Shown here: positions 16,238-25,100 of the stretch, piece after piece
Layout: each line of letters begins with the position of its first letter
How positions within the stretch are numbered: position 1 is the first letter of the stretch
From: JBBQWR01 sp038210495
GTDB lineage: Bacteria; Planctomycetota; Planctomycetia; Pirellulales; DATAWG01
Direction of reading: 5' to 3'
Assembly (NCBI GenBank): GCA_038210495.1
Contig: JBBQWR010000019.1
Location: forward strand, 1-64,000
DNA length: 64,000 nt
Made by a program: the position numbers and the translations under genes
Notes under the pieces: model-generated
What the model was told of the DNA's origin: nothing
Databases searched by the model: none
The model's input: only the letters and a program-made list of their open reading frames with translations

Positions 16238-17548
16238 CTAAGGCTTTCCGCCCACCGAAACGAGATGAGACTCCGTGCGAACATACATTCGGCCGCCCGC
16301 GATCGCCGGGGTCGATCGGCACGTTTCGTTGAGCGAATAGTTGCCGAGCAGTTCGTACTTATCGGACGCCGCGAGCACGATGACCTCTCCTTCGACCGAA
16401 ACGGCAAACAGCCGCTCACCGGCGCGGACCGGCGAGCCGGAAAAGTTTCCGCCGACCCGCTCGCGCCATTTGGTCTTGCCGTCGATGCCGTCAATGCAGG
16501 TTACAATGCCGCGATCATTCCATAAGAACACCAGATCGCCCTTGGCGACGGGCGTGGGAACATAGGGCGCGGAGACCTTGTCAATCTTGTAAGCGACTTC
16601 GGCCTGCTGCGATTTGCCACCGGGGTGAACGGCGAACAGCGTGTTGTTGCCGCTTCCAACGCCACACGCGCCCAAGATCAAATCGCCAACGACAATCGGC
16701 GAGCCAACGGCCCGCCGATCGAATAGCGGAAGTGCCCAGTTCTCTTTGCCGTCGGCAGGGTTCAGAGCCGCTATGCCGTGCGAGCGGCTATCGAAGATCA
16801 GTTCCTCTTTGCCGCCGGCCAGCTTATGGACGCAAGGCGTCGCGTAAGTGACGATCGTCGTTTTGCGCTGCGATTTCCAGCGCACTTTGCCGTCGCCACT
16901 GTCCACGGCCCAGATAGTGCTCTTGCCGTCCACGGCGCTCGGATCCGCGGGTGAACGGCCGCCCCCCTCCGGATTCGGGCCATCTTGTTCGACGTTCAAA
17001 ATCACCAGGTCGCGGTACACGATCGGCGACGACGCGAACCCATGTTGGCTGACGAACGGCCCCAGATCGACGTGCCAGATTTCATCTCCCGTGTGGGTAA
17101 TCGCCGTGAGTTGGCCGCCCTCAGGCGAAGCCCAAGCCACGTAGACATTGTGGGAGTCGACAGCCGGCGTGCTCGTCGCAAAACTGTTTTGATCGTGAAT
17201 GTGATAATTGGCGAAATTAAAATCCTTCCGCCAAATGACTTTCCCATCCGCTGCATCGAGGCAGAACACGATCCGCTGATTGGCGGCCGCGTCGACGCTC
17301 GTGAGAAATATCTTGTTTCCCCAGAGGATCGGCGAGCAGTGCCCTTTGCCCGGTAGTGCAACTTTCCAGTTGATGTTGGCCGCCGTCCACTTGGCGGGAA
17401 TGTCGGCTTTACTTTCGCCGGAACCGTTGGGCCCACGAAACCGAGTCCATTCTTGTGCCAATCCCACATTTCCGACGATGAAGAGCGCGAGCAACGCGGC
17501 GCTAAGTCCGCATAGCGTTTGCAGAGGCTTGGGGCTAAGTATCGCCAT
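16238..17548 (-). CDS. Secreted PQQ-like beta-propeller protein (BamB/PQQ-repeat type)
   Basis: The 436-residue product has a signal peptide (LCGLSAALLALFIVGNVGLA) followed by WTRFRGPNGSGES, the usual opening of planctomycete PQQ-repeat proteins. Repeats with the W-x-DxxxGKxxW pattern recur (AADGKVIWRKDF, DSGDGKVRWKSQ, PADGKENWALPL, GIDGKTKWRERV), fitting a single eight-bladed propeller. There is no quinoprotein dehydrogenase catalytic disulfide that I can see, so a scaffold or binding role outside the cytoplasm is more likely than PQQ-dependent oxidation. The gene is isolated, preceded by about 150 bp from the sigma54 regulator gene on the same strand. Confidence 0.85.
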   Translation of the reverse strand: MAILSPKPLQTLCGLSAALLALFIVGNVGLAQEWTRFRGPNGSGESKADIPAKWTAANINWKVALPGKGHCSPILWGNKIFLTSVDAAANQRIVFCLDAADGKVIWRKDFNFANYHIHDQNSFATSTPAVDSHNVYVAWASPEGGQLTAITHTGDEIWHVDLGPFVSQHGFASSPIVYRDLVILNVEQDGPNPEGGGRSPADPSAVDGKSTIWAVDSGDGKVRWKSQRKTTIVTYATPCVHKLAGGKEELIFDSRSHGIAALNPADGKENWALPLFDRRAVGSPIVVGDLILGACGVGSGNNTLFAVHPGGKSQQAEVAYKIDKVSAPYVPTPVAKGDLVFLWNDRGIVTCIDGIDGKTKWRERVGGNFSGSPVRAGERLFAVSVEGEVIVLAASDKYELLGNYSLNETCRSTPAIAGGRMYVRTESHLVSVGGKP

Positions 17549-17698
17549 TGTCGGGTCTCGCGCGGAGTAAGAGAGAATTGGGCAGGATTGAGTGGCCGGC
17601 AGGACTTCCGAATCGTAACCGGCGGCGGCGCCACCGGCTAGAGTCGCGATCGACGGAGCTACGCCTTGCGCGATTGTTTCGCTCGTGGCTCATGCAAT

Positions 17699-19573
17699 TC
17701 ACTCTACCGGCAGTCCACGGCCACGCTGGATGCCATATTCCTCGATTTTGCGATAGAGGGTCGCTCGGCCGATGGCCAGCAATTTGGCGGCCTCGGGGAC
17801 ATTGCCATCGGTCCGCCGTAACGCTTCGGCGATCAGCTTTCGCTCCCAATAATCGATTCGCAGCGATTCCAGTTCGCCCCCTCCGGAATCGCGAAGGCCG
17901 AGATCGTCCACCTCGATTTGATTGCCGGCCGCCAACACCACGGCGCTATCGATGACGTTGCGCAATTGACGCACGTTGCCGGGCCACGAATAAGCGAGCA
18001 ATCTCTTGCGCGCGTCGTCCGACAACGCCAAATTCGGCCGACCATGCTGCCGGCGAAAATGAACCAAGAAGAAGTCCATGAGCAGCGCGACGTCGGTCCC
18101 TCGATCGCGCAGCGGCGGCACGTGTAGTTCGAATACGCTCAGCCGGTAGTACAGGTCCTCCCTAAACTTTCGCTGGCGAACGTAGCCTTGCAAATCTTGA
18201 TTGGTCGCCGCGATCACGCGAACGTCGACCTTGACTTGCTCCGTTCCGCCGACTGGCAAAAACGGATGGCCCTCGAGAATCCGCAACAATTTGGCCTGCC
18301 CTTCCCAAGTCATCTCGCCGACTTCGTCCAGAAACAGCGTGCCCGAGTCGGCCTGCTGAAAGTAACCGATATGCTCGCGGTCGGCGCCGGTAAACGATCC
18401 CGGTTTGTGGCCGAAGAGTTGGCTTTCCATCAGTTCCGCGGGAATCGCGGCGCAGTTAACGCAAAGCATCGAGCGGTCGGCCCGCGGGCTGGCCCGATGC
18501 AGCGCCTGAGCGACGAGTTCCTTGCCGGTGCCGCTCTCGCCACGGATGAGCACGCAGCCGCTCGTGCGGGCGATGCGCGTGATCCGTTGCTTGAGATCCT
18601 GCATCAACCGGCATTCACCGACCAGATCGCTGTGACCCGGCGATTTTGCGACAAGCCGGCGATAGTCGGACTCCAACCGAAATCGCAGACGAGCGCGGAC
18701 CAATCCCACCACGAGGATATTGGCCAGCGAGATGGCAAATTCATAATCGTGCTCGAGGAACCGGCCCCGATCCAGGTAAGCGTGAATCGCCCCGAGGGTC
18801 ACGCCTTGGCTGACGAGCGGCACGCACAGCGCATCGGAATAATGCGACAGACTCTGATCGTTACGATCGAGTTGTTGCTTGGCGATCCACACGGCGTGGC
18901 CTTGCCGGCAAACGAGATCGGTGAGCGGCTGACTTAGCGCTGCCGGTTCCGCGGCGCCTTCGGGGATCACCAGCTTCCGTTTCAGCCGACCTTCTTCATC
19001 GACCCACAGAAATCCGACCACCGACGCGGCAGTTTGCGCTTGCAACAGATCCAACGTCACGCGCGTGACTTCGTCGGGATGCTCGAGTCCCAGCAGCGTG
19101 ATGCTGAGTTGATATAGCAAAATCAGTTGCTTGGCCTGCTCCGAATCGCGCAGCGCCGACAGCGCGATGATCCCGGTCTCCGTGGCGCCCATCGGAGTGT
19201 TTTTGACGATCGTCTGCGTGTAGTGCGGATCGCCGATGCCAGTTACCGTGGGCGGTTGATCGCCGACGTGGAATGTAAATTGCGTCGAACCCACTCGCAA
19301 TTCGTGCCCATCGGCGATGACCGCCTCGTCGATCTTTTGACCGTTGACGAACGTGCCGTTTAGGCTGTCCGAATCGCGAACGGACCACTGTTGCCCGGCA
19401 TGCCGCACGATGGCATGCACGCGCGAGCAGATCGGGTCGGTTAGAACGACCGTGCAATCGACGCCGCGGCCGATCGTATTATCGACGACCGGATCGAGGA
19501 GGAATTGGTTCCCCGACCCGCTGCCCGTGGTCAGCGTGAGATAGGCGAATTTCGGCCGGGAGGCTTGGGACAC
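17699..19573 (-). CDS. FHA-GAF-AAA+ sigma54-dependent transcriptional activator, Fis-type HTH
   Basis: A 624-residue enhancer-binding protein. Residues about 20-100 form an FHA domain (IGRGVDCTVVLTD, then SRVHAIV and NGTFVNG) that reads phosphothreonine. A GAF-like domain follows (about 140-300). The sigma54 AAA+ module has Walker A GESGTGKE, the RpoN-contact loop GSFTGA (a variant of GAFTGA), and Walker B TLFLDEVGEM. The C-terminus is a Fis-type helix-turn-helix (DGNVPEAAKLLAIGRATLY). It should activate RpoN promoters in response to a Ser/Thr kinase signal rather than a two-component receiver. The frame begins with a GTG at 19573. The atypical kinase at 14121-14990 is a conceivable but unproven input. 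Confidence 0.93.
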   Translation of the reverse strand: MSQASRPKFAYLTLTTGSGSGNQFLLDPVVDNTIGRGVDCTVVLTDPICSRVHAIVRHAGQQWSVRDSDSLNGTFVNGQKIDEAVIADGHELRVGSTQFTFHVGDQPPTVTGIGDPHYTQTIVKNTPMGATETGIIALSALRDSEQAKQLILLYQLSITLLGLEHPDEVTRVTLDLLQAQTAASVVGFLWVDEEGRLKRKLVIPEGAAEPAALSQPLTDLVCRQGHAVWIAKQQLDRNDQSLSHYSDALCVPLVSQGVTLGAIHAYLDRGRFLEHDYEFAISLANILVVGLVRARLRFRLESDYRRLVAKSPGHSDLVGECRLMQDLKQRITRIARTSGCVLIRGESGTGKELVAQALHRASPRADRSMLCVNCAAIPAELMESQLFGHKPGSFTGADREHIGYFQQADSGTLFLDEVGEMTWEGQAKLLRILEGHPFLPVGGTEQVKVDVRVIAATNQDLQGYVRQRKFREDLYYRLSVFELHVPPLRDRGTDVALLMDFFLVHFRRQHGRPNLALSDDARKRLLAYSWPGNVRQLRNVIDSAVVLAAGNQIEVDDLGLRDSGGGELESLRIDYWERKLIAEALRRTDGNVPEAAKLLAIGRATLYRKIEEYGIQRGRGLPVE

Positions 19574-19834
19574 GGGCTAGGCATTAAAAATAGGACGGCG
19601 CGTCGCAAACGGCAAGATATCTGGCGCGACAGCGCCGTTTATGACGACTAATCCGTGACGGCTTCGTATGCGTCGATTCTCGACTACGGCAAAACGCCTG
19701 TCAAACGGCGGCATTCCGCCTCACAACAAGCATGCTGGCCACCATTCCGGATGTAGATTTATAAGGACAATCTCGCGTCGGTTCGCGCGAGTCTTGCTCA
19801 ATCGGAAACGTGGACCAGAGACAGGCGCCTCAAA

Positions 19835-20488
19835 ATGGCAAAACTTGCAATACATCCCGTGAGTCGGCCGGCGGCCGTGAAGTCGGGCGGATCGAAATCG
19901 GCTTCGGCGGCAGCCTCGGCGCCGTCTCCGGTGGCGACTTCGTCGACCGCGACGATCAACGACACGAACTCCATCGCCCGTTCTCAAGCCAGGAAAAGCT
20001 GCCTGCTGTCCTGGCAAAGTCTGGCGGCGGGATTAATCGTTATCGTGACGGCCAATCTGGCCGTCTATTGGCTAACGCATCGCCGGCCGGCATCGGGAAC
20101 CCCTTCGCCGATCGGTCGCGATCTGGTGCTCGGCGCCTTTGAGTTTGATCGCCCCAACACGCACGACAAAGCGATGTATCACGGGCAATTCAATTTGAAG
20201 CTGTTATTCAGCGAAGGTCTGAACGTAAACCAAAAGAAGCAAATCGATCGCGACCAAACGCGCTTGCAATCGGCGGTCGAAGCGGGCTTGCGGCGGGTAC
20301 GATTCGCCGACTTCATGGAATCGCGATTGATGCGATTGAAGTCTCGGCTGCTAACGCAACTGAACGAAGAGTTGGGTTTCGACGGCGTCGCCGATGTGAT
20401 ACTCGACGATTACAAGTTCGAAGCCGGCGAGTTGGGTAAAGAGGCCGGCGGCGACTCCACCGCAGGCGACACCCCGGCAAGCCGCTGA
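19835..20488 (+). CDS. FliL-like single-pass membrane protein
   Basis: The 217-residue product has a low-complexity Ala/Ser/Pro-rich N-terminus (to about 45), one membrane segment (SLAAGLIVIVTANLAVYWL) and a C-terminal domain outside the membrane. The C-terminal part, with paired LKLLF strand, a long helix (LQSAVEAGLRRVRFADFMES), LTQLNEELG and the closing strand VADVILDDYKFE, recalls the FliL family. FliL proteins sit beside the flagellar stator. No flagellar genes adjoin it, so it may be a FliL-related protein with another role. It is divergent from the sigma54 activator gene, which might control it. Confidence 0.5.
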   Translation: MAKLAIHPVSRPAAVKSGGSKSASAAASAPSPVATSSTATINDTNSIARSQARKSCLLSWQSLAAGLIVIVTANLAVYWLTHRRPASGTPSPIGRDLVLGAFEFDRPNTHDKAMYHGQFNLKLLFSEGLNVNQKKQIDRDQTRLQSAVEAGLRRVRFADFMESRLMRLKSRLLTQLNEELGFDGVADVILDDYKFEAGELGKEAGGDSTAGDTPASR

Positions 20489-20492
20489 TGAA

Positions 20493-20893
20493 CTAGTGCG
20501 CCAACCAATTTTCGATCCTCAGTCCGGGAACTCTTCGAAAGTCCTTTAGGTTGGCGGTAATCATCGTCAAATCGTTCGCCGGCGCGACGCTCGCAATCAT
20601 GAGATCGACAGGATGCACAACGATGCCGGATTCTAGGAGCGGTCCTCGAACCTGGCCGAATCGCCGCGCGCAATTCTCATCAAAAAACCAGAACGGTGAC
20701 TTCAGGCAACAACACCGTGTCAATAAGCTCAAGTGACCGGGCGGGCTCGGCGCGCTTATACGCCCATGTGTAAATTTCGCCCAGGACGAGCGAGGCAATC
20801 GCCAAGCCGCCGTTGTTGCATGAAACGATGTCCCAGTCGTCCGGGACGCTTCAAAAAGGCCGAGCAGATATTGGTGTCAAGCAAATGGGTCAT
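20493..20893 (-). pseudogene. VapC-type PIN-domain ribonuclease, broken by two frameshifts
   Basis: From ATG 20893 the frame reads MTHLLDTNICSAFLKRP, a classic PIN start with its first catalytic Asp. Near 20805-20815 the coding frame changes to give GGLAIASLVLGEIYTWAYK (catalytic Glu). At a run of six A/T near 20682-20687 it changes again to FDENCARRFG followed by HPVDLMIASVAPANDLTMIT and NLKDF, the C-terminal PIN core. Joined together the three frames make a normal VapC of about 133 residues. VapC toxins cleave tRNA or rRNA. No VapB antitoxin gene is visible upstream, where aroE ends 34 bp away. The homopolymer at one shift leaves sequencing error as an alternative. Confidence 0.78.
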
Positions 20894-20927
20894 TCGGGAA
20901 GGTCACGAGCAGTTCCCTGGCCGCCAA

Positions 20928-21776
20928 TCAGACGCTCAAAAACTCTTCGACCGCGTCTCGCATCAAGCGCACGTCGGGCTCCAAGCCGGTCCAGAACCGA
21001 AAGGCGATTGCCGCTTGGTTGACTAGCATTCCCAGCCCATCGAGCGTAGGGCAGCCGTGCGCCTTCGCGTCGCGTAGCAATCGCGTTTCCGCCGGATTGA
21101 ACACGACGTCGGCCACGATGAGTCCGGGCCGCAATGAATCGGACGCTAGCGGCGGCCTGGCTTGCGGTTCGCCCAAACCGATCGACGTGGCATTGACGAG
21201 CACATCGGTTCCCTCGGGTAGTTGAATGCCGCGTTGCCACTGGGCCAGGCGAGCCGTTACTTTCATTTCGTCCGCGAGTAGGCTGACTAGTTTCTGGCCG
21301 CGGTCGGCCGTTCGATTGATGACGACTATCTCGGCGGCGCCGGCCAATCCGAGTTCAACCGCGATCGCCCGAGCGGCGCCTCCGGCTCCGAGCAGCACGA
21401 TCCGTTTGCCGGCGGGATCGATTTGCGTGCGCAGGCTCTGGAGAAATCCCTTGCCGTCGGTATTGTCGCCCAACAGCCGATCGTCCTGGCGTTTCCAGCA
21501 ATTGACCGCGCCCATGAGCCGGGCGGCTTCGGTCAAATCGTCCAGTAGCGGGACGATTGCCACCTTGTGCGGCATGGTGAGATTGCCGCCGCGGAAGCCC
21601 ATCGCCCGCACGCCGCGGACGGCGTCGGCCAATGTTTCCGGCGCCACTTCGAAGGTGAGATAACGCCAATCGAGCCCCGCCTGGGCGAACGCCTTCTCCA
21701 TCAAATACTGGGTGGGGTTTCCGCCAACCGGATAGCCAAACAGCGCGACGATTTCCTGAAGCGGACTAATGGCCAC
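20928..21776 (-). CDS. aroE: Shikimate dehydrogenase (NADP)
   Basis: The 282-residue enzyme reduces 3-dehydroshikimate to shikimate in aromatic amino acid synthesis. Catalytic Lys71 lies in NLTMPHK (65-71); the substrate Asp is in GDNTDGKGF; the cofactor fold has GAGGAARAIA and then VINRTADRGQ, whose Asn-Arg-Thr fits NADP; and VNATSIGL closes the site. Near the N-terminus the usual SxS shikimate-carboxylate motif (HSLSP in most enzymes) reads GGNPTQ here, replacing the two serines with Asn and Thr. All other signatures are intact, so I still call it AroE; a quinate/shikimate variant is the alternative. The gene ends 34 bp before the VapC relic. Confidence 0.9.
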   Translation of the reverse strand: MAISPLQEIVALFGYPVGGNPTQYLMEKAFAQAGLDWRYLTFEVAPETLADAVRGVRAMGFRGGNLTMPHKVAIVPLLDDLTEAARLMGAVNCWKRQDDRLLGDNTDGKGFLQSLRTQIDPAGKRIVLLGAGGAARAIAVELGLAGAAEIVVINRTADRGQKLVSLLADEMKVTARLAQWQRGIQLPEGTDVLVNATSIGLGEPQARPPLASDSLRPGLIVADVVFNPAETRLLRDAKAHGCPTLDGLGMLVNQAAIAFRFWTGLEPDVRLMRDAVEEFLSV

Positions 21777-22136
21777 AGCGTCGAGAATCCTAGATACAGG
21801 CGGCCCAGCGCCAGAAGGTTATGCGATCGATCACCACCCGGCCCTACGTCCGCCGAAGCGTTTGTATCTTGCCGTTCTCCGCGACGCAATGCAACACCGA
21901 TCGCGGTTCGACCGACTAAAACCATTGTCTATGCCAAAGCTGTGGATTAGATGCCGAAAAAGGCCGGTATCGGGTTTCTAATTTGCGGCGAAATTCTTTG
22001 CAGAAGCATATCCCTGCTGTTAATATGAAACTCCTCGAAAGAGTGGTTTTTCCCCCTTTTGAGCGGGACGAGAGAGGCGGTGGATTTTTTGCACGACTGC
22101 CGCAAATCGGCGCATGGTCGCCGAGGGGGATCAGAC
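21777..22136. other. Divergent intergenic region aroE / giant surface protein
   Basis: This 360-bp stretch contains no supported gene. A weak sigma70-like promoter pointing right is possible: TTGCAG at 21998-22003, a 17-nt spacer, and TAATAT at 22021-22026. The leader of the giant protein's mRNA would then exceed 100 nt. Confidence 0.35.
22123..22130 (+). promoter_or_regulatory. Ribosome binding site GAGGGGGA of the giant surface protein
   Basis: GAGGGGGA at 22123-22130 lies 6 nt before ATG 22137. It selects that ATG over the start of the open frame at 22059, which lacks such a site and precedes the hydrophobic signal by an implausibly long leader. Confidence 0.6.
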
Positions 22137-25100
22137 ATGTTTCGAGCAGCATGGCGCATTGCGCGATTGTGTTCTTGTGCGCACTTCACTAGCAGGATTG
22201 TAGCGGCATTCGCGTTTAGAGATCGCCGAGCCATCGCAGTGGTCGTCGGGCTGTTCTTCGCCGCCTGCACCCCGGCTCGGGGCGCCAGTCTGTCTTGGGA
22301 TCCCAATGGCGCGGCCGCTGGAACGGGTGGGATCGGCGCCTGGGATACAACCAATCCGGTCTTCAATGGCGGCGCCACGACCTGGAGCAATGCGACCAAT
22401 GCCGCGGATACGGCCGTATTCGCCGGGACAGCGGGAACGGTCACGGTCAGCGGAGCCATCACCGCCGGGGGCCTGCAATTCGATACGACTGGCTATTTGA
22501 TCACCGGAAGCACGCTCACGTTTGGAACTACGTTTACGATCACGACGAGCGCCGGCACAGCGACAGTGGGGTCGATCTTGGCCGGGTCGAATACGCTGAC
22601 CACCGCCGGCAGCGGCACGCTCGTGCTGTCAAATAGCTCGAACTCATTCACGGGCGGCATCAACGTCACAGCGGGCGTGCTCAGCTTCACGGCGGATGGC
22701 AATCTTGGGAACGGAGCTAACGATCCCACGATTACCAACAACGCGGTTCTCCGTTACGCGGGCACGAGCACGACGCTTCTTGGAACCGGCCGCGTGATCA
22801 CGTTCGGCAGCGGCGGCGGAACGATCGATGTCTCGGACGCGAATGGCTCCTTGAACATGCAAACCGCTCTGGTGGGCAATACGCTTTTCGACAAGACCGG
22901 CGCGGGAACCATCGTCTTGAGCACGGCCAGTTTGCGCACGGGGAACACGCAGATTGATGGTGGCGTCGTCCATATCGACAACGCCACGGCGATGGGAACG
23001 ACCGCTACAACCATTACCGTCAATGCCGGGACCCTGGAGATCGGGACTGGCATCACACTGGCCACTGCGCTCACGCTCAACAATGGCGCCATGCTTCGCG
23101 GAGCCTCCGGGGCCACACCTGCCTACAGCTTTGCGAGCAATCCGATAATCGCTAGCGGCGCCACGGTGTCGCTCGGAACGGTGTCCGGCAACAACACATT
23201 AACGATCGCCAGCGGCTTCGCAAACGCAGGGGGCTCAACGGTTACTCCGACGATCACCATCGCGAACGTCACGTCGGGCGGCAAAGTGGTACTGAACTCC
23301 GGTAACGCGGCGTTGCGCGCGAACTGGAACGTCACCGGCGGGTCGCTCTTTCTCACCAATGCCAATGCGTTGGGAATAGGAAACACCTCGGGCAGTCTCG
23401 GTCCGAGCACGCTCACGATCAACGGCGGGTTCCTGACGATCAACAGCGCCTCCGCGCTGACGTTCAACGGCGGCACGGCGGGCGCCGAGGTTGGATTAAC
23501 TGTCTCCTCGGCCAGCACTCAAATTACGAATATGAGACCCAGTCCCGGCGCGGCCGTGACGCATACGTTCGGCCCGTTGAGCATCGGCGGATCCGCGATC
23601 AGCTTCCTTAGCGACAGTTCGAACACCAGCGGCACGACCGGGCTGACGTTCGGCACGGTGAACCTGACCGGCAACCCAATTTTCGATATCAACACCGGCG
23701 CCCAAATGACGTTTGGCGCCCTGAACGATGCCGGTACGGCGCGCACGATTACCAAGAGCAATGTCGGACTCCTTGTGCTGAGCGCGACTCCCGTTTCACT
23801 CGTCGGCGGGACGGTGATCAAAGTCAATGGCGGAACTTTGAAACTGGGTGTTTCCAATGCCTTGGGCTTGAATACCCCGACGATCGACTTCAGCTCCAAT
23901 AGCGGCAGCGTGACGTTCGATCTGAACGGCACGAACTTCACGCCCGGCAGTTTGATTCTCGGTGGAGGAACGGCCACCATCACGACAGGCATGGGAACGC
24001 TCACTCTGGCCAGCGATGTCAACTATGCCGGCGGCTCCGTGAACACGATCGCCGGAAAGCTCGCCATCGGCAGCGTTGCTCGCACGTTTAACATTGGCTC
24101 GGGCGGCGGAGTCGCGATCTCGGCCGATATCAGCCACGGCAGCGGCGGCTCGCTCCTGAAAACCGGGGCCGGGACTCTGCAATTGACCGGCGCGATCAGT
24201 TCGTTTACCGGCGGCTACGCGATCAATCAGGGAACTCTTGCCGCCTTGACTAGCTCGTCGCTCGGCAGTTCGACCAACGTTCTGACGTTTGGTAGCGGAG
24301 GCACGCTCGAGCTGCGCTACGACGCGGCCAATACATTCACGCAACCGATCGTCATGTCATCCGGCGGCACGATCAACGTCAACCGCGTCACGTCCGGCGC
24401 CGGCGTCACGCAAACGCTCGGCACGCTGGCCCTGGGCGGCGGCACGCTCAGTGTGGCTTCGCCGTCCGGCTTCGTTAGTTCCGGCACGGAGGGTTTGACG
24501 TTCGGCGCCACAACGCTCTCGGGCAGTCAGACATTCAGCGTCACGAATCCCTCCGCCGGCTCGATGTTGCTGACGCTTGGGCCAGTCGATGATGGCGGCG
24601 TGGCCCGCACGATTGCCAAGACCGGCACGGGCACGCTGACGTTTGGCACGACGCCCACGTCGCTCGTTAGCGGCACGCAATTTACGGTCAATCAAGGCGC
24701 GTTGCAGGTCGGTCTTACTGGCTCGCTAGGAACTAATCTGCCCGTGGTCTTGGTCAGTCCGAACACGGCGGCCGGGACTGCGACGCTGGCGCTGACCGGC
24801 ACGGCGAATCAAACCATCGGCAATCTGACGCTGGCCGGGATTTCTGGAACCACCGTCTCCGTGACGACGGCGAGCGGCGTGCTGACTTTGGGGGGCAACG
24901 TCACGCTGGACGCCGCCAATAATCCCAACGGGGCAACGATCTCCGGCAACCTCGATTTCGGAACGAGCGCCAAGACGTTCACTGTCGGCGACTCGACCGC
25001 GGCGGCCAACGACCTCACTGTTTCGTCGATTCTCGCCGCGGGCGCGGGCGGTTCGCTGGTAAAATCTGGGCTTGGAACGCTGGTGCTCTCCGGCGGCAGC

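Noticed and set aside
16238..17548. PQQ-dependent alcohol dehydrogenase
   Set aside because: Only about 436 residues, no c-haem motif and no adjacent-cysteine disulfide; it fits a propeller scaffold better.
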